DNA of 64,000 bases from AP-15 sp963703665 (GTDB taxonomy: Bacteria; Pseudomonadota; Alphaproteobacteria; ATCC43930; CGMCC-115725). Every line of letters starts with the position of its first letter. Position 1 is the first letter of the stretch. Below the pieces are notes generated by a model that was not told the origin of the DNA, searched no databases, and was given only the letters and a program-made list of their open reading frames with translations. Shown here piece after piece: positions 1-7,850 of the stretch. Location: NCBI GenBank assembly GCA_963703665.1, contig CAVPFB010000003.1:620001-684000 (forward strand), in the 5' to 3' direction. A program made the position numbers and the translations under genes.

Positions 1-757
1 TGGTGATGTCGACCAGGGCCGAGATCGGCCGCAGCCCGATCGCTTCGAGCCGGCGGCGCAGCCAATCGGGGCTCGCCCCGTTGCGGACGCCGCGCAGGTG
101 CCGGCCGAGAAACAGCGGGCAGGCGGAATGATCCTCGATATGGATGCCGATCGGCGAGCGGAATTGGCCGGGGACGGGCGTCGTGTCGAGCGGCTTCAGA
201 CGGCCGAGCCCGGACGCCGCGAGATCGCGGGCGATGCCGTGGACGCCGAGGCAGTCGGCCCGGTTCGGCGTCACCTTGATGTCGATGACCGCGTCGGAGA
301 GCCCGATCAGCTCGGCATATTTCGCCCCGAGCGGTGCATCCGGCGGCGCTTCGATGATGCCGTCGCGATCCTCACCAAGGCCGAGCTCGAAGGCCGAGCA
401 CAACATGCCTCGCGAGGCGACGCCGCGGATCGTGCTCTCCTTCAGCACGGCGCCGGTGCGCGGGATGACCGTGCCGGCCGGGGCAAAGACGCCCTTGATG
501 CCGGCCCGCGCGTTGGGTGCGCCGCAGACCACCTGAACCTGGCCCTGGCCGGTGTCGACGATGCAGACCCGAAGCCGGTCGGCATCGGGGTGGCGCTCGG
601 CCGACAACACCGCGGCGACGGTGAAGGGTTCGAGTGCCGCAGCGCGGTTTTCGACCGCTTCGACATCGTGGCCGAGCATGACCAGCCGCTCGACGATCGC
701 GGCCAGCGGCGCATCGGTGTCGAGATGGGTCTCGAGCCAGGTGAGGGTCGTCTTCAT
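1..757 (-). CDS. pheT: Phenylalanine--tRNA ligase beta subunit, N-terminal part (runs off window)
   Basis: The reverse strand from the ATG at 755-757 reads MKTTLTWLETHLDTDAPLA and stays open to the window edge (about 252 residues). The N-terminal part shows the EMAP/tRNA-binding-like domain (around residues 40-150, with VQVVCGAPNARAG and SRGMLCSAFELG) and the start of the B3/B5 region (VTPNRADCLGVHGIARDLA). PheT forms the alpha2beta2 PheRS with PheS and carries editing and tRNA-binding domains. Its ATG overlaps the pheS stop in an ATGA arrangement, so the two are translationally coupled. Identity is firm; the C-terminal part lies outside the window. Confidence 0.95.
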   Translation of the reverse strand, partial: MKTTLTWLETHLDTDAPLAAIVERLVMLGHDVEAVENRAAALEPFTVAAVLSAERHPDADRLRVCIVDTGQGQVQVVCGAPNARAGIKGVFAPAGTVIPRTGAVLKESTIRGVASRGMLCSAFELGLGEDRDGIIEAPPDAPLGAKYAELIGLSDAVIDIKVTPNRADCLGVHGIARDLAASGLGRLKPLDTTPVPGQFRSPIGIHIEDHSACPLFLGRHLRGVRNGASPDWLRRRLEAIGLRPISALVDIT

Positions 758-1845
758 GCGGCGCCCGCCCCGGTCAGTGGGCCGCGCACCAGCGAGGGGA
801 TGTCGAGCGGCAGGAAGCCGTAATGGCGCAGCCAGCGCAGATCGGAATCGTAAAATGCCCGCAGATCGGGGATGCCGTATTTCAGCATCGCCACCCGCTC
901 GATCCCCATGCCAAAGGCAAAGCCCTGCCATTGCGCCGGGTCGATGCCGCAATTCTTCAGCACATTCGGGTGGACCATGCCGCTGCCGAGGATTTCGAGC
1001 CAGTCGCCGCCGCCGCCGATCTCGAGCCGCCCACCCTGGCGCGAGCAGCCGATATCGACCTCGGCCGAAGGCTCGGTGAACGGGAAATAACTCGGCCGGA
1101 AGCGCACCGGAAGGTCGTCGAGCCCGAAAAACGCCCGGCAGAACTCGATCAGGCAGCCTTTCAGATGCCCCATATGAGTCGAACGATCGATGACCAGCCC
1201 CTCGACCTGGTGAAACATCGGCGAATGCGTCGCGTCATGGTCGCAGCGAAAGGTGCGGCCTGGGACGATGATCCGGATCGGCGGCGGCTCGGCCAACATC
1301 GTGCGGATCTGCACCGGCGAGGTGTGGGTGCGCAGCACCAGCCGGCTGCCGTCGGCGCGCTCGGGCAGGTAAAAGGTGTCGTGCTCCTGGCGCGCCGGAT
1401 GCTCGGGCGGGATGTTGAGCGCCGTGAAATTGTAGAAATCTTCCTCGATATGCGGCCCTTCGGCCACTGCGAAACCCATCTCGCCAAAGATCGCAACGAT
1501 TTCATCAATGGTCTGGCTGATCGGGTGGATGCGGCCTTCGCCGGCAAACCGGACCGGCAAGGTGACATCGGCGCGCTCGGCGGCGAGGCGCCGTTCGAGG
1601 GCGGCGCGGCCGAGACGGGTCGCCGCCTCGGCCAGCGCCGCAGTAATGCGGTCCTTGGCGGCGTTCAATTCGGCGCCGGCGCGGCGCCGCGCCTCCGGAT
1701 CGAGGGCGCCCAGCTCGCGCATCGCTGCGGTCAAGGTGCCGCGTCGCCCCAGCACCCTGACCCGAATCTCTTCGAGCGCTTCGGGCGAGGGTGCAGCGGC
1801 GATCTCGGCAAGGATGTTGGCGTTCAACGGGTCGAAATTTGCCAT
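754..1845 (-). CDS. pheS: Phenylalanine--tRNA ligase alpha subunit
   Basis: A 363-residue catalytic subunit of PheRS. The N-terminal coiled coil (about residues 1-90) is followed by the class II synthetase core: motif 2 around FRCDHDATHSPMFHQVEG and motif 3 as GMGIERVAMLKYG near the C-terminus. I start at the ATG at 1843-1845 (MANFDPLN); an in-frame TTG five codons upstream would run into the T-run of the hairpin just before the gene. It is the distal half of the usual infC-rpmI-rplT-pheS-pheT string but is separated from rplT by about 1.2 kb holding an unrelated gene, so it may need its own promoter. Confidence 0.95.
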   Translation of the reverse strand: MANFDPLNANILAEIAAAPSPEALEEIRVRVLGRRGTLTAAMRELGALDPEARRRAGAELNAAKDRITAALAEAATRLGRAALERRLAAERADVTLPVRFAGEGRIHPISQTIDEIVAIFGEMGFAVAEGPHIEEDFYNFTALNIPPEHPARQEHDTFYLPERADGSRLVLRTHTSPVQIRTMLAEPPPIRIIVPGRTFRCDHDATHSPMFHQVEGLVIDRSTHMGHLKGCLIEFCRAFFGLDDLPVRFRPSYFPFTEPSAEVDIGCSRQGGRLEIGGGGDWLEILGSGMVHPNVLKNCGIDPAQWQGFAFGMGIERVAMLKYGIPDLRAFYDSDLRWLRHYGFLPLDIPSLVRGPLTGAGAA

Positions 1846-1858
1846 TGATCGATTCCAC

Positions 1859-1888
1859 AAAAAAGGGCCATCTGACGCGGCCCCTTTT
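1859..1888 (-). terminator. Hairpin plus T-run immediately before pheS (candidate attenuator)
   Basis: Read on the minus strand, AAAAGGGGCC, a 9-nt loop, then GGCCCTTTTTT form a GC stem (one bulged G) running into six T, ending about 14 nt before the pheS ATG. Just upstream a second hairpin, TGACG-CAAA-CGTCA (1893-1906), shares sequence with the loop of the first (CGTCA), so alternative pairing is possible. This is the geometry of a terminator/antiterminator switch. Attenuation of pheST is known in enterics, but I see no clearly Phe-rich leader peptide here. It could also simply stop read-through from upstream. Confidence 0.5.
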
Positions 1889-2028
1889 CGGCTGACGTTT
1901 GCGTCACGTTAGCGCATCGCATCTTCGGGAGGAAACAACGGCTATTGTCCCCTCCCGCCTCGCGCTACGGAGGAGGCAAAGGCCCAGGAGGCTTACCCGG
2001 CGAGGGAAGCGGCCACTGGTTCCCCGGC

Positions 2029-2820
2029 TTAATTCCCATCTTCATCTTCCGTCCTTTCCTTTTCCCCGGCCAGCCACAGCCCGTCCTTCGGAACCCTGCG
2101 ATTTACTTCGTCTACTAACGTAGCACGGTAGGCGGGCTCTGGATCTCCATCACCTTGAGGCTCCAACTCTGCAATCTTGTTACGCAACTCCCTGACTGCA
2201 GAAATAACCCTTCGTGGTAATTCTCTTACCTTGGATATCCTCGCACGAGAGCTATTAATATCTGTGATGATTTGATAGAAGCTGATCGAAAGCGTTGCAT
2301 ATTCCGTCGAAAGCCGCGTATATCGTTGGATTCTCTGGGCATATCTCAGCACCGGTTTCCATGTTGTGAGAAGTATCGACAGTGCCGCCAGCACTCCCCA
2401 GACATATTGCCCTTCAGTTGTCTTCCATAACGCGAATCCGGCAACGCCACTGGACGAAGACCCGGTTAATATTGCGCCCTCGTACCATTTATTTCTTGCA
2501 GATACCGATGCGAGTTGCTTGCTGTTGTATATCCTGTTCAATACACAATTCCGGTAATCCGTATAAATCCCAACAAGGGTGTTGTTGAGGTCGGTGAAAT
2601 CATTCCGCTTGCGCTTCTTCGTCGTCGCCCTATCCCACCGACGGACATCCCCTAAATTTGTTTCGACATTATACGGTGGAAACCCTTCTCCGATCCCGCC
2701 AAGTGAGCGCCACTTTCTTGTCTCTGGGTCTCCGTTGCAACGAGGTTTTGCCTGCAGCAGGCACGTGGCCGACCGAACCGATAGGCTGGTGGCGTCGTCG
2801 GGCTGTTGCCCTGCCTTCAC
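2029..2820 (-). CDS. Two-TM protein with SLATT-like architecture, inserted between rplT and pheS
   Basis: Numbering from a GTG at 2818-2820 gives 263 residues. Residues about 113-133 (WYEGAILTGSSSSGVAGFAL) and 138-157 (WGVLAALSILLTTWKPVL) are membrane helices joined by a very short turn. A long charged amphipathic helix follows (ARISKVRELPRRVISAVREL), and a conserved-looking LVGIYTDYRNCVLNRIYNS segment precedes the first helix. This two-helix hairpin plus cytoplasmic helix is the layout of SLATT domains, proposed membrane effectors of nucleotide-signalling conflict systems. No SMODS/CD-NTase, SLOG or nuclease gene lies beside it. It is clearly less GC-rich than the ribosomal genes around it, pointing to acquisition. 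The first 70 residues look poorly coding and the start is uncertain. Confidence 0.6.
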   Translation of the reverse strand: MKAGQQPDDATSLSVRSATCLLQAKPRCNGDPETRKWRSLGGIGEGFPPYNVETNLGDVRRWDRATTKKRKRNDFTDLNNTLVGIYTDYRNCVLNRIYNSKQLASVSARNKWYEGAILTGSSSSGVAGFALWKTTEGQYVWGVLAALSILLTTWKPVLRYAQRIQRYTRLSTEYATLSISFYQIITDINSSRARISKVRELPRRVISAVRELRNKIAELEPQGDGDPEPAYRATLVDEVNRRVPKDGLWLAGEKERTEDEDGN

Positions 2821-2992
2821 TACCTGTCACATTTGAGGGCAGGCCTCTTTCGCATCGCCAATGCGCGCTCTGACGACCGAATTGGCGCCGCCTCGGAGCC
2901 GAACCTCAGCTCGTCCGGTTGCCGGTAAAGCGCAGCAAGTCGGCGATAATTGCCCGGCGCAGCTCTCCCGCGTCCTTGCGCTGGCGCGGGCC

Positions 2993-3024
2993 CGTCCCTC
3001 CCCCCTTGAGCGCGGGGAGGGACG
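2993..3024. repeat. Palindromic GC element downstream of rplT
   Basis: CGTCCCTCCCC and GGGGAGGGACG form perfect 11-bp arms around a 10-nt loop. It lies between rplT and the inserted SLATT-like gene. The CCCTCnCCC...GGGnGAGGG style recurs at 15243, 35161, 60671, 62302 and 63288, suggesting one loose family of intergenic palindromes. In the minus direction it could weakly terminate rplT transcripts, but no T-run follows. Confidence 0.55.
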
Positions 3025-3060
3025 AGGTTGGGAGTTGTCCGCTTGGTCGAGCCATCGGCG

Positions 3061-3441
3061 TCAGGCTGCCGCTGCGTCAGGCTGCGTGGGCAGCGCCGCG
3101 CGGGCGGTCGAGACGATCGCCGCGAACGCCTCCGGCTCGCGGATCGCGATGTCCGAGAGCACCTTGCGGTCGAGATCGAGCCCGGCGAGCTTGAGGCCGT
3201 GCATAAATTGCGAATAGGTGAGCCCGTGCTCGCGCACCCCGGCGTTGATTTGCTGGATCCACAACGCCCGAAAATCGCGCTTGCGGTTGCGCCGGTCGCG
3301 ATAGGCGTACTGCAGCGCCTTTTCGACCTTTTCGATGGCGATGCGATAAGCGGTCGAACCGCGGCCGCGATAGCCCTTGGCGAGCTCGAGGACCTTCTTG
3401 TGTCGGGCGTGGGTCGTCACCCCGCGTTTGACGCGCGCCAT
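3061..3441 (-). CDS. rplT: 50S ribosomal protein bL20
   Basis: A 126-residue protein starting MARVKRGVTTHARHKKVLEL with the long basic N-terminal extension and the KRDFRALWIQQINAGVREHGL core typical of bL20. It binds 23S rRNA early in 50S assembly, and in several bacteria L20 represses its own operon. It starts 3 nt after the rpmI stop and is cotranscribed with rpmI and infC. Length matches the family, with a short alanine-rich tail. Confidence 0.97.
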   Translation of the reverse strand: MARVKRGVTTHARHKKVLELAKGYRGRGSTAYRIAIEKVEKALQYAYRDRRNRKRDFRALWIQQINAGVREHGLTYSQFMHGLKLAGLDLDRKVLSDIAIREPEAFAAIVSTARAALPTQPDAAAA

Positions 3442-3444
3442 CGA

Positions 3445-3648
3445 CTAACTCCGCAGATAGGGCATGTAGGTCAGCACCAGCGTGCTGTCGCCCTTTTCCA
3501 ACGTCGTCGTGCCGCGCCGCTTGCGCTTGCCCTGCTTCGGCTTGCTGATCAGCCGGTGGCGCTTGTAGGCGTAGTTGTGCTTGATCTTTCCGGTGCCGGT
3601 GCGGCCGAACCGCTTTTTGGCGCCGCTCTTGGTCTTGAGCTTGGGCAT
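3445..3648 (-). CDS. rpmI: 50S ribosomal protein bL35
   Basis: A 67-residue, very basic protein beginning MPKLKTKSGAKKRFGRTGTG, the bL35 signature. It is a 50S subunit component. It lies directly upstream of rplT and downstream of infC, with a 136-nt leader that contains a 14-bp triplicate repeat. Confidence 0.97.
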   Translation of the reverse strand: MPKLKTKSGAKKRFGRTGTGKIKHNYAYKRHRLISKPKQGKRKRRGTTTLEKGDSTLVLTYMPYLRS

Positions 3649-3730
3649 CTGATGATCCAGTAGCCGGGACGAACGGGTCCGCGCTGCGGGCCGCGGCCCT
3701 TCGAGCCGCGCCTTATAACGATCGCCCCCG

Positions 3731-3772
3731 GCGAAAGCAAGCTAGCGAAAGCAAGCTGGCGAAAGCAAGCCG
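3731..3772. repeat. 14-bp tandem repeat x3 in the infC-rpmI spacer
   Basis: Three consecutive copies of GCGAAAGCAAGCTA, the second and third with changes only in the last two positions. They lie in the untranslated region between infC and rpmI, where L20-dependent regulation acts in other bacteria, but nothing links these repeats to that. Confidence 0.8.
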
Positions 3773-3784
3773 CCGCGAACTCGG

Positions 3785-4306
3785 CTATTTGGGCGACATG
3801 ACCATGGTCATCTGCCGGCCTTCCATGCGCGGCATCTGCTCGACCTTGGCGACTTCCTGAAGATTGTCGCGGACCCGGATCAACACGTCCATGCCGAGCT
3901 CCTGATGCGCCAGCTCGCGCCCGCGGAACCGCATCGTCACCTTGACCTTGTCGCCCTCGTCCAGAAATTTCATCATGCTGCGCATCTTCACATCGTAATC
4001 ATGGTCGTCGATGCTGGGCCGCAGCTTGATTTCTTTAACTTCTATAATCTTTTGCTTTTTTCGGGCCTCGTTTTTCTTTTTTTGCTCTTCGTATTTGTAT
4101 TTGCCGAAGTCGAGCATCTTGCAGACCGGCGGGTCGGCATTGGGTGCTATCTCGACCAGATCGAGACCGGCATCGGCGGCCATGGCCAGCGCTTCGTTGC
4201 GCCCGACCACCCCCACCATATTGCCCCGGTCGTCGACCAGGCGCACACGAGGCACCCCGATCTCGTCGTTGATCCGGGGCCCTTCGCGGGTCGGGGTGAC
4301 GTTCAT
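3785..4306 (-). CDS. infC: Translation initiation factor IF-3
   Basis: A 173-residue IF-3: N-terminal domain with INDEIGVPRVRLVDDRG and the VCKMLDFGKYKYE signature, a lysine-rich linker helix (EEQKKKNEARKKQKIIEVKE), then the C-terminal domain ending PRMEGRQMTMVMSPK. IF-3 binds the 30S subunit, prevents premature subunit joining and checks the start codon. The start read here is an ordinary ATG (4304-4306), not the AUU that gives infC autoregulation in enterics. It follows thrS by 68 nt and heads the rpmI-rplT string. Confidence 0.97.
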   Translation of the reverse strand: MNVTPTREGPRINDEIGVPRVRLVDDRGNMVGVVGRNEALAMAADAGLDLVEIAPNADPPVCKMLDFGKYKYEEQKKKNEARKKQKIIEVKEIKLRPSIDDHDYDVKMRSMMKFLDEGDKVKVTMRFRGRELAHQELGMDVLIRVRDNLQEVAKVEQMPRMEGRQMTMVMSPK

Positions 4307-4374
4307 TGGTGGTCTGGGTATCTACATTCTCCTCTTGCAGGTTGAAGCACGCCGTCCCGATCCAGCCAATTTCG

Positions 4375-6348
4375 TCAGGACAACGACGGAACCGCCGCCT
4401 CCTCCTTCAATCTAGCAACCGCTTCGCCGAGCGCAAGGGCTTCCTGCGCGTTGCCGCCGAGACGGCGCAAAGCGACCGCCCGGTTCGCCGCCTCGCGCCG
4501 GCCGACAACCAGCATGACCGGCACCTTCTGGAGACTGTGCTCTCGCACCTTGTAGGAGATTTTTTCATTGCCGTTGTCGAGCACCGCCCTGAGCCCCGCG
4601 GCGGCCAATTCGCGCGCGACCTCGGTGGCGTAGGCGGCCGCTTCCGCGGCGATCGAGGCGACGACGATCTGCACCGGCGCCAACCACAGCGGAAAGCGCC
4701 CGGCGTAGTGCTCGATCAGGATGCCGATAAAGCGTTCCATCGAGCCGAGGATCGCGCGGTGCAGCATGACCGGAACATGCCGCCTGCCATCCTCGCCGAC
4801 ATAGCTCGCGCCGAGCCGCTCGGGCATGTTGAAATCGAGCTGCAAGGTGCCGCATTGCCAGTCGCGGCCGAGCGCATCGCGCAGATGGAATTCGAGCTTC
4901 GGGCCATAGAAGGCGCCTTCGCCCGGAGCCAGCGTATAGGCGAGCCCGGCCGCCGCCACCGCGTCCTTCAGGCTCTCTTCGGCCCGGTCCCAAATCGCAT
5001 CGCTGCCGGTGCGCGGCGTCGGGCGGTCGGCAAATTTGATGGCCACATCGTCAAACCCGAAATCCTTGTACACCGACAACAACAGCCGGCAGAACGCGAC
5101 CGACTCGGCAGTGATCTGGTCTTCGGTGCAAAAGATGTGCGCGTCGTCCTGGGTGAAGGCGCGCACCCGCATGATGCCGTGCAAGGCACCCGAAGGCTCG
5201 TTGCGGGTGCAGCTGCCGAATTCAGCGAGGCGCATCGGCAGCTCGCGATAGCTGCGCAGCCGGTCGCGAAAGATCAGCACGTGGCCGGGACAGTTCATCG
5301 GCTTGACCGCCAGCACCCGGTTGTCGCGGCTTTCGGCGATAAACATGTTCTCGCGGAAATTCTCCCAATGCCCGGTTTTCTCCCACAGGCTGCGGTCGAG
5401 CAGCTGCGGCCCTTTGACTTCGAGGTAACCGGCGGCATCGAGCCGCGCCCGCAAATAAGCTTCGATGATGCGGAATAGGGTCCAGCCCTTTGGGTGCCAG
5501 AAAACGCTGCCGACCGCTTCCTCGCCGAGATGAAACAGCTCGAGCTCGCGGCCGAGCCGGCGGTGGTCGCGGCGCTCGGCTTCCTCGAGCCGAAACAGAT
5601 ATTGGTCGAGCTCTTTCTGGGTCGCCCAGGCGGTGCCGTAGATGCGCTGCAACTGCGCGTTCTTGGCGTCGCCGCGCCAATAAGCGCCGGCCACGTTCAT
5701 CAGTTTGAAGGCCTGGCCGAGATGGCCGGTCGAGGGCAGATGCGGCCCGACGCACAGATCGACAAACCCGCCTTGGCGATAAAGGCTGATCTCCTCGCCC
5801 GGCGGGATCTCGCCGATATATTCGGCTTTGTAGCGCTCGCCGATGCCGGCGAAAAAGGCGATCGCCGCGTCGCGCTCCCAGACCTCGCGGGTGATCGGCT
5901 CGGCGCGGCGCACGATCGCGCGCATCCGCTCCTCGATCCGTCCGAGGTCTTCGGGGGTGAACGGGTCGGCGCGGACGAAATCGTAATAAAAGCCGGTGTC
6001 GGTCGCCGGACCGAAGGTGACTTGCGTATCCGGGTAAAGCTCCTTGACCGCCTCGGCCATCACATGCGCCGCGTCGTGGCGCAGGATCTGGAGGCCCTCG
6101 GGCGTGTCGCGGGTGACGATCGCGACCGCGGCGTCATGGCCGATTGGGGTCCCGAGGTCGCGCAATTCACCGTCGACCCGGATCGCGATCGCCGCCTTGG
6201 CGAGACCCGGCCCGATCGCGGCCGCGATCTCGGCCCCGGTGACCGGCCCGGCAAAGTCGCGGCGGCTGCCGTCGGGCAAGGTCACGACGACCGGCGCCGG
6301 GCCCCCCGGATTTGGCAAGCCCTGGACGGCGGAGGACTGGTGCTGCAT
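4375..6348 (-). CDS. thrS: Threonine--tRNA ligase
   Basis: A 657-residue ThrRS from the ATG at 6346-6348 (MQHQSSAVQG); the reading frame is open upstream but that part codes for another protein. Order: TGS domain (about 15-85), editing/SAD domain with HDAAHVMAEA, class II core with the zinc motif MNCPGH, motif 2 (FGSCTRNEPSGALHGIMRVR) and motif 3 (HRAILGSMERFIGILIEH), and the C-terminal anticodon-binding domain (VPVMLVVGRREA). It charges tRNA-Thr and clears Ser-tRNA-Thr. It is the first gene of the translation block, and the ATG is supported by the TGS start. Confidence 0.96.
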   Translation of the reverse strand: MQHQSSAVQGLPNPGGPAPVVVTLPDGSRRDFAGPVTGAEIAAAIGPGLAKAAIAIRVDGELRDLGTPIGHDAAVAIVTRDTPEGLQILRHDAAHVMAEAVKELYPDTQVTFGPATDTGFYYDFVRADPFTPEDLGRIEERMRAIVRRAEPITREVWERDAAIAFFAGIGERYKAEYIGEIPPGEEISLYRQGGFVDLCVGPHLPSTGHLGQAFKLMNVAGAYWRGDAKNAQLQRIYGTAWATQKELDQYLFRLEEAERRDHRRLGRELELFHLGEEAVGSVFWHPKGWTLFRIIEAYLRARLDAAGYLEVKGPQLLDRSLWEKTGHWENFRENMFIAESRDNRVLAVKPMNCPGHVLIFRDRLRSYRELPMRLAEFGSCTRNEPSGALHGIMRVRAFTQDDAHIFCTEDQITAESVAFCRLLLSVYKDFGFDDVAIKFADRPTPRTGSDAIWDRAEESLKDAVAAAGLAYTLAPGEGAFYGPKLEFHLRDALGRDWQCGTLQLDFNMPERLGASYVGEDGRRHVPVMLHRAILGSMERFIGILIEHYAGRFPLWLAPVQIVVASIAAEAAAYATEVARELAAAGLRAVLDNGNEKISYKVREHSLQKVPVMLVVGRREAANRAVALRRLGGNAQEALALGEAVARLKEEAAVPSLS

Positions 6349-6485
6349 CGTCCCGCTCCGGCGAGGCTCAAGGGAGCCGGGATTTAGCCCAAGCGGCACC
6401 GCGCAGCAACCTCGCCGATAGCGATAATGGTGCGGGGCTGCGGTCTCGGACGCCGTTGCCGACCGCGGACGCCCCGCCGATCCGC

Positions 6486-6948
6486 TCAGAACTCCTGCGG
6501 ACGCGGTGCGGAGCTGTCGGAACCGCGGCGCCGCTCGGCCATGAATTCGTCGAATTCGGCCTTGTCCTTGGCGTGGCGCAGGCGGTCGAGAAATTCCATG
6601 AACTCGCGCTGCTCCTCTTCGAGCCGGCGCAGGGTTTCGGAGCGGTATTCGTCGAACGCGCGGTTGCCGGTCGCATACCGGGCGCGGGCGCCGCTTCCTG
6701 CTCCTCGCACCGCCGCAGCCCCACCGCTCCGCCGCCGCCTGCATGCGGCCCATCCGCTGCTGCATCCGCTCCATGCGCCGCTGCCAGCGCGTTCCGCCGC
6801 CTTGTGCCCAGCACGCCATTCGCCCACTCCCGATCAGAAACCCGAGAACCACCAGGCCCAGCGGCCACCACAGCATGAAGCTCAACACCGTCAGGCCGAT
6901 CCACGCCGGCTTGCCGAGATCGTCCAGATGCGCCGCCAAGTGATGCAT
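6486..6948 (-). pseudogene. DUF2852 membrane protein, frameshifted
   Basis: The N-terminal half from the ATG at 6946-6948 has one membrane helix (KPAWIGLTVLSFMLWWPLGL, residues about 13-35) and a basic region. The C-terminal half is in the next frame: ARYATGNRAFDEYRSETL, then a glutamate-rich helix and FDEFMAERRRG, ending at 6486. Together they make a normal DUF2852 protein of about 150 residues, but the frames only join if one base is skipped near 6690-6710 in a GC-rich run. It is either decayed or an indel error. A palindrome matching one upstream of the neighbouring tetR sits 11 nt before its start. Confidence 0.75.
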
Positions 6949-6958
6949 GACCGCACCA

Positions 6959-6981
6959 TGTGAATGTTTCTAACATTTACA
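6959..6981. promoter_or_regulatory. Palindrome, probable TetR-family operator before the DUF2852 gene
   Basis: TGTGAATGTT-TCT-AACATTTACA: two 10-bp arms matching at nine positions around a 3-nt centre. It overlaps the expected promoter/leader of the DUF2852 gene, and a related sequence lies before the tetR gene. The ATGTTnnnAACAT core is the kind of site TetR proteins bind. Confidence 0.55.
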
Positions 6982-7002
6982 TAGCTCCGGTCCGCCCGCC
7001 TG

Positions 7003-7674
7003 TCAAGCGCGGCCGGTTCGGGATTCTGGAGCCGCTGGTTCGGCGATGATGCCGAGCCCGCGCAGATAGATCAGCATGGCCGCTTCGAGCAAGTCTTCGG
7101 CGCTCATCGGCAGCCGGCGCCGGCCGCCGTCGCCACGAGCAAACAGCGAGGCGATCCCGTGCGAGAGGGCCCAGACATGGAGGCTCATCATCAGGGATGG
7201 CGGCCGCCTTTCCGGCGGCAGCCGGGCGCACAGGGTTTCCGAAGCGTGGCGCAGCACGGCAAAGCCGCGGTCGGCGGCTTGACGCAAGGCCGGGTCGTCG
7301 TCGAACGACAGCCCCGCCTCGAACATCGCCGAATAATAGGCCGGCTCGTCACGGGCGAAAGCCAGATAGGCGCGGCCGACATTCTCGAAAGCAGCAAAGG
7401 GGTCGGGCCGGCCGTCGTTCCACGCCCGGTCGAGGTGGGTGGCGAACAGCTCGAAACCGCGCCGGGCGACGTCGGCGATCAGCGCGTCGCGGTCGCGGAA
7501 GTGGCGGTACGGCGCGGCCGAGCTGACCCCGGCGGAGCGCGCCGCGTCGGCGAAGGTGAAGCCGCCCGGCCCCTTTTTGGCGATCAGGTCGAGCGCCGCC
7601 TGGATCAATGCCTCGCGCAGATTGCCGTGGTGGTAGCCGCGACGTCCGTCCGGCCCCCGTCCCCACCCGCTCAT
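7003..7674 (-). CDS. TetR/AcrR family transcriptional regulator
   Basis: A 223-residue regulator. The helix-turn-helix lies at about residues 14-60 (HHGNLREALIQAALDLIAKK then FTFADAARSAGVSSAAPYRHF, with the usual YRHFRDRDAL ending). The C-terminal ligand domain looks like the WHG/TetR_C type (residues 90-215, WALSHGIASLFARG). It lies upstream of the DUF2852 gene on the same strand, and palindromes before both genes suggest it represses itself and that neighbour. The inducer cannot be inferred. Confidence 0.9.
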   Translation of the reverse strand: MSGWGRGPDGRRGYHHGNLREALIQAALDLIAKKGPGGFTFADAARSAGVSSAAPYRHFRDRDALIADVARRGFELFATHLDRAWNDGRPDPFAAFENVGRAYLAFARDEPAYYSAMFEAGLSFDDDPALRQAADRGFAVLRHASETLCARLPPERRPPSLMMSLHVWALSHGIASLFARGDGGRRRLPMSAEDLLEAAMLIYLRGLGIIAEPAAPESRTGRA

Positions 7675-7707
7675 CTCCCAGACCAGATCATCGACCCGAC
7701 CAGCTCA

Positions 7708-7730
7708 TGTGAGATGTTTTAATATCACCC
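7708..7730. promoter_or_regulatory. Probable autoregulatory operator of the tetR gene
   Basis: TGTGAGATGTTTTAATATCAC carries imperfect arms (GTGAGAT / ATATCAC) and resembles the 6959 palindrome with a one-base offset in each half. It lies about 34 nt upstream of the tetR ATG, in a distinctly AT-rich spot, as expected for an autorepressed promoter. Confidence 0.5.
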
Positions 7731-7850
7731 GGTGCGAGAACGCAGCGGCAATCGCGACGGCGCCGCTCTCAGCGGTCGAGACATCGACGGTTCAGCGGGG
7801 CGCTTCCGGTGGACGGGACAGTCCCGACCACCGGCGGCCGGTGAGCATGC

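Noticed and set aside
823..1848. Long plus-strand open frame of about 341 codons opposite pheS
   Set aside because: It is the mirror of a high-GC coding gene; no RBS or family motif, and pheS is certain. Similar antisense frames opposite the MetX-like, Ldh-like and amidohydrolase genes were dismissed for the same reason.
2880..2960. Minus-strand AGELRRAIIADLLRFTGNRTS followed by a stop, looking like a gene C-terminus
   Set aside because: No continuation upstream in any frame and no recognised family; left as unexplained intergenic sequence.
4375..6948. A single 857-codon minus-strand frame that could be read as a thrS fusion with an N-terminal membrane domain
   Set aside because: ThrRS begins normally at 6348; the upstream part is DUF2852 N-terminus followed by out-of-frame sequence. 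The apparent fusion is produced by open frame between two genes and the DUF2852 frameshift.
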